Assembly: GCA_023394415.1 (NCBI GenBank)
Contig: JAEXAR010000013.1
Coordinates: forward strand, 4,116-68,115
From: Bacteroidota bacterium
GTDB lineage: Bacteria; Bacteroidota; Bacteroidia; Flavobacteriales; Weeksellaceae
Length of the DNA: 64,000 bases
Reading direction: 5' to 3'
This document shows positions 61,578 through 64,000 of the stretch, piece by piece. Made by a program: the position numbers and the translations under genes. The notes below the pieces were generated by a model, which saw only the letters and a list, made by a program, of their open reading frames with translations, did no database searches and was not told the DNA's origin. Within the stretch, counting starts at the first letter, position 1; the number at the start of each line of letters is the position of its first letter.

Positions 61578-63788
61578 TTAAATTTGAAAGCAAAAATCAG
61601 ACCCTTTTCCAAGTTCGCTTTCCACTTGAATTTCTCCACCGCTGCGTTTAATAATTTCGGCAGAAATGAAAAGCCCGAGACCAATTCCGTCGTAAGCCTT
61701 ATCATCTACAACTCTGTAAAACTGCTCGAAAATCTTATTTGTTTTATCTTTTTCAAGACCAATTCCAAAATCGCGAACACAGAATTTTGCTTTTCCGTCT
61801 GCAGTTTTTTGCGTTGAAATAATCACTTTATCGGCATTTGGCAAATATTTCACAGCATTAGAAATGAAATTAACCATCACTTGCGAAATTCGTTCACGGT
61901 CTGCAATGACGGTTCCAACGTTTCCATTTTCAAAAATGAGTTGATGTTTTTCTGAGGAAATCTGCATAAAATTGGTCATTTCCTCTGCCAAATCATCAAA
62001 ATTAAATTCGCGTTCTTTTAATACCAAATGTCCGTTCTGGATTTTTGTAACATCCAATAAATCAACGACTAAAAGATTTAAACGATCCACCTGTTCTTCC
62101 ATTTTTTTGGCGAAATCTGCGGCTTTATCATTACCGTCTTTTTTCATCATTCTTTCCAGTGCCTGCGCATAAAGTTTGATGCTGGTTAATGGTGTTTTCA
62201 GTTCGTGACTGGTAATGGCGAGGAAATCGTCTTTCTGTTTCTGAAACATCTTTACATCGTGAATATCAGTGGACGTTCCCATCCATTTTATCACTTTTCC
62301 GTCATTGTTTTTTACAGGTATTGCTCTTACCAAAAACCATTTGAAAGTTCCCGGTTCCTTAGGATTTAAAAATCTGAATTCAATTTCATAATTTTCGCCG
62401 GTTTTAATACTGTGTTGCCAAACTTCGCCAACCCTTTCCAAATCGTCGGGATGTATAATTCTTATCCACGCTTCATCGCCGAACAAATCTCTTGGAAATC
62501 CGGAATATTCGTACCATTGCTCATTGAAATAATCCAATTGTCCTTCAGAGTCTGCTGTCCAAACAATTTGAGGTACCGATTCTGCAAGATTTCGGAATTT
62601 GGATTCGTTTTCTTTCAGCATTTTTTTCATTTCCAGTTCTTCGGTAACGTCGTAACCAACAGAAATTAAAGAATGTTCTTCTTCATCCAAATCAATCGGA
62701 GTGATAATATAATTTAAAAATCTTGGCTTCTCGTACTGCGGTAAATTGAACTCCAATTCTTTTGCAATTACCTTTTTTTTAGAGTGATACGCCTCATTTA
62801 TAAGTTCCATTATTTTATGGTCCTTAATTTCTGGGTAAACCTCCAATAATTTTTTGCCGATCCTGTCTTCCCCTTTTTCGAATAGTTTTCCGGTGGTAAT
62901 GTTAGTCATTTCAATTACGAAATCAGAACCGCGCAAAACACTCATCGCCATTGGTACACTTACAAAAAGATTTTTCAATCTTTTTTCGCTTTTCTTTATG
63001 AGGTTGTTTTGTAAAAAGTGGGAAGTAACATCCTGAGCCATATTCAGAACACCGTAAATCTCGCCGTTGCTTTTCTTTATAGGTTTGTAAATGATGTTGT
63101 AGTATTTTGTGTGAATTTCTCCGTTGTAATCGAAATCTACACGCGCATCATTTTCCATATAAATATTTCCGGTTCTGTAAACCTCTTTGATGATGTTGAG
63201 GTACGGCATCTCCCTGATTTCGGGAAGTGCGTCTTCCAGTTTCATTCCGATAACTTCGTAATTTTTTCCCCACGCTTCACGAGCCCGCGCATTGATGATT
63301 TCGACTGTTAAATCTTCGCCGGAGTAAAGAACGGTAGGAACTTCGGATTCCATAATCAGACTTTTGAAAAGGGCGTCCTTCTCATTCATTTGATTTTTTG
63401 CGATAACCTGTTCTGTAACATCGTTGGCAACGACAATAATCCCTTGAATATTTCCAAAATTATCTTCAAAAGGCGAATAAGAAAAATTGTAAAAAGATTG
63501 TTTAGGAATTCCATTTTTCATCAGCGTAAATTCCTCTTCAAAACCTTTGAACGTTGTTCCGGTTCGAAGAACGTCGTGCATTATTGGAATAAACTTCGTA
63601 CCAACAAATTGTGGTTGTGCCTCGAGCATAGGCAGACCAATTTTATCTTCCGTAATTCCCATAAATTCCCGCATCAATTGATTGGCGGCTTGAATAATCA
63701 ATTCTTCGCCTTTCATAACGGCGAGAGCAATTGGTGCCTGACCAAAAAATTCTTTTAGAGTTTCGGGGTTAATTTTTTTGAGTTTCAA
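61578..63788 (-). CDS. PAS-domain sensor histidine kinase
   Basis: A 736-residue soluble kinase with no signal peptide or membrane helix. Four PAS domains fill residues about 1-510. The first begins LKEFFGQAPIALAVMKGEEL, the second LFKSLIMESEVPTVLYSGED, the third LKNLFVSVPMAMSVLRGSD, and the fourth, of PAS_3 type, FRNLAESVPQIVWTADSEGQ. The HisKA box is AITSHELKTPLTSIKLYAQA (about 520-540). The ATPase domain has the N box QVMVNFISNAVKYLP, the G1 box VRDFGIGLEKD and the G2 box GIGLGLFISAEI. It probably senses an intracellular signal and phosphorylates the downstream single-domain regulator. Confidence 0.93.
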   Translation of the reverse strand: MKLKKINPETLKEFFGQAPIALAVMKGEELIIQAANQLMREFMGITEDKIGLPMLEAQPQFVGTKFIPIMHDVLRTGTTFKGFEEEFTLMKNGIPKQSFYNFSYSPFEDNFGNIQGIIVVANDVTEQVIAKNQMNEKDALFKSLIMESEVPTVLYSGEDLTVEIINARAREAWGKNYEVIGMKLEDALPEIREMPYLNIIKEVYRTGNIYMENDARVDFDYNGEIHTKYYNIIYKPIKKSNGEIYGVLNMAQDVTSHFLQNNLIKKSEKRLKNLFVSVPMAMSVLRGSDFVIEMTNITTGKLFEKGEDRIGKKLLEVYPEIKDHKIMELINEAYHSKKKVIAKELEFNLPQYEKPRFLNYIITPIDLDEEEHSLISVGYDVTEELEMKKMLKENESKFRNLAESVPQIVWTADSEGQLDYFNEQWYEYSGFPRDLFGDEAWIRIIHPDDLERVGEVWQHSIKTGENYEIEFRFLNPKEPGTFKWFLVRAIPVKNNDGKVIKWMGTSTDIHDVKMFQKQKDDFLAITSHELKTPLTSIKLYAQALERMMKKDGNDKAADFAKKMEEQVDRLNLLVVDLLDVTKIQNGHLVLKEREFNFDDLAEEMTNFMQISSEKHQLIFENGNVGTVIADRERISQVMVNFISNAVKYLPNADKVIISTQKTADGKAKFCVRDFGIGLEKDKTNKIFEQFYRVVDDKAYDGIGLGLFISAEIIKRSGGEIQVESELGKGSDFCFQI

Positions 63789-63880
63789 GGTAGTTTTTCA
63801 TATAAGCCGTAAAAATAATAGAAATTTTAAATTAAAATGTATAGAATTTCAGCGAAACATTTTAGAATTTCAATAACCTG

Positions 63881-63897
63881 TTGTGCATTTAGCACAA
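63881..63897. other. Short palindrome between the kinase and the edge gene
   Basis: TTGTGC and GCACAA pair across five bases, 2 bp after the stop of the edge frame. It may be a weak terminator for that gene. Confidence 0.3.
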
Positions 63898-63898
63898 A

Positions 63899-64000
63899 TT
63901 AATTTTTATTTTGTTTAAACTTCTTTTGAAAACGAAGAAATTCAGATACTGAATCATCGTAAAAGATGTTATTTTCGATGCTATTCTTGTAGCTAAACCT
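63899..64000 (-). CDS. 3' end of an unidentified gene at the window edge
   Basis: The minus-strand frame is open from the window edge to a stop at 63899-63901. It encodes 33 residues ending NIFYDDSVSEFLRF and then a lysine/glutamine-rich tail. The composition looks protein-like and a palindrome follows the stop, but the fragment is too short to identify. It could be chance. Confidence 0.35.
   Translation of the reverse strand, partial: RFSYKNSIENNIFYDDSVSEFLRFQKKFKQNKN

Overview
The window is chromosomal DNA of a low-GC member of the Bacteroidota, class Flavobacteriia, most likely a Chryseobacterium/Kaistella-type Weeksellaceae. The evidence is the type IX secretion (T9SS) cargo proteins with type A and type B C-terminal sorting domains, a PorV/PorQ-family protein, TonB-dependent receptors, a class II HMG-CoA reductase, promoters carrying the Bacteroidota TAnnTTTG -7 box, few Shine-Dalgarno sequences, several TTG/GTG starts, and many palindromic intergenic repeats. 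The genus is inferred from general familiarity and was not tested.

Layout. 1-2.3 kb: end of an EamA transporter, a PorV-like protein and a secreted protein. 2.4-10.2 kb: uvrC, hutH, a lone Mrr-type type IV restriction enzyme, a DOPA-dioxygenase-family protein, a YceI protein and a secreted LRR protein. 10.3-14.5 kb: HMG-CoA reductase, small membrane proteins, a duplicated small gene whose second copy is broken, and sucC. 14.6-17.4 kb: DinB-family protein, an MscS-Crp operon and a divergent 1-Cys peroxiredoxin whose stop codon appears lost. 17.4-25 kb: PepSY protein, siderophore receptor, APC permease, ABC-F ATPase, GH25 lysozyme. 25.2-33.3 kb: NDH-2, trmD, secreted alpha-amylase, EEP hydrolase, Lrp/AsnC regulator, deoC, dicarboxylate/amino-acid symporter. 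33.4-44.6 kb: an 1878-residue T9SS type B surface protein with an internal duplication of about 395 residues, a lipoprotein, a YpdA-like reductase, a TonB receptor and glnS.

44.7-47.3 kb is the most disturbed stretch. A NarL-type response regulator is split by an in-frame stop. Its partner two-component propeller kinase is cut off by the 3' remnant of an IS4-like transposase. That remnant abuts a lipoprotein gene lacking its signal peptide. This reads as a two-component system destroyed by insertion followed by deletion.

47.3-64 kb: menC-like enzyme, fbp, an aspartokinase joined to a bifunctional OlsF-like acyltransferase, tRNA-Phe with a good promoter, a thioredoxin protein, DUF3575 protein, a NamZ-like (DUF1343) lipoprotein head-to-head with a LolC/E-like permease, a cysteine synthase-family enzyme, DUF2202 protein, cbpA-cbpM, a response regulator with a four-PAS histidine kinase, and the tail of a gene running off the edge.

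Most genes are ordinary metabolism and envelope functions. I see no CRISPR array, prophage, intact transposon or clearly new multi-gene defence system. The more unusual items are the decayed two-component locus, the peroxiredoxin read-through into its terminator, the aspartokinase/aminolipid pairing, the MscS-Crp pairing, and several families of palindromic intergenic elements.
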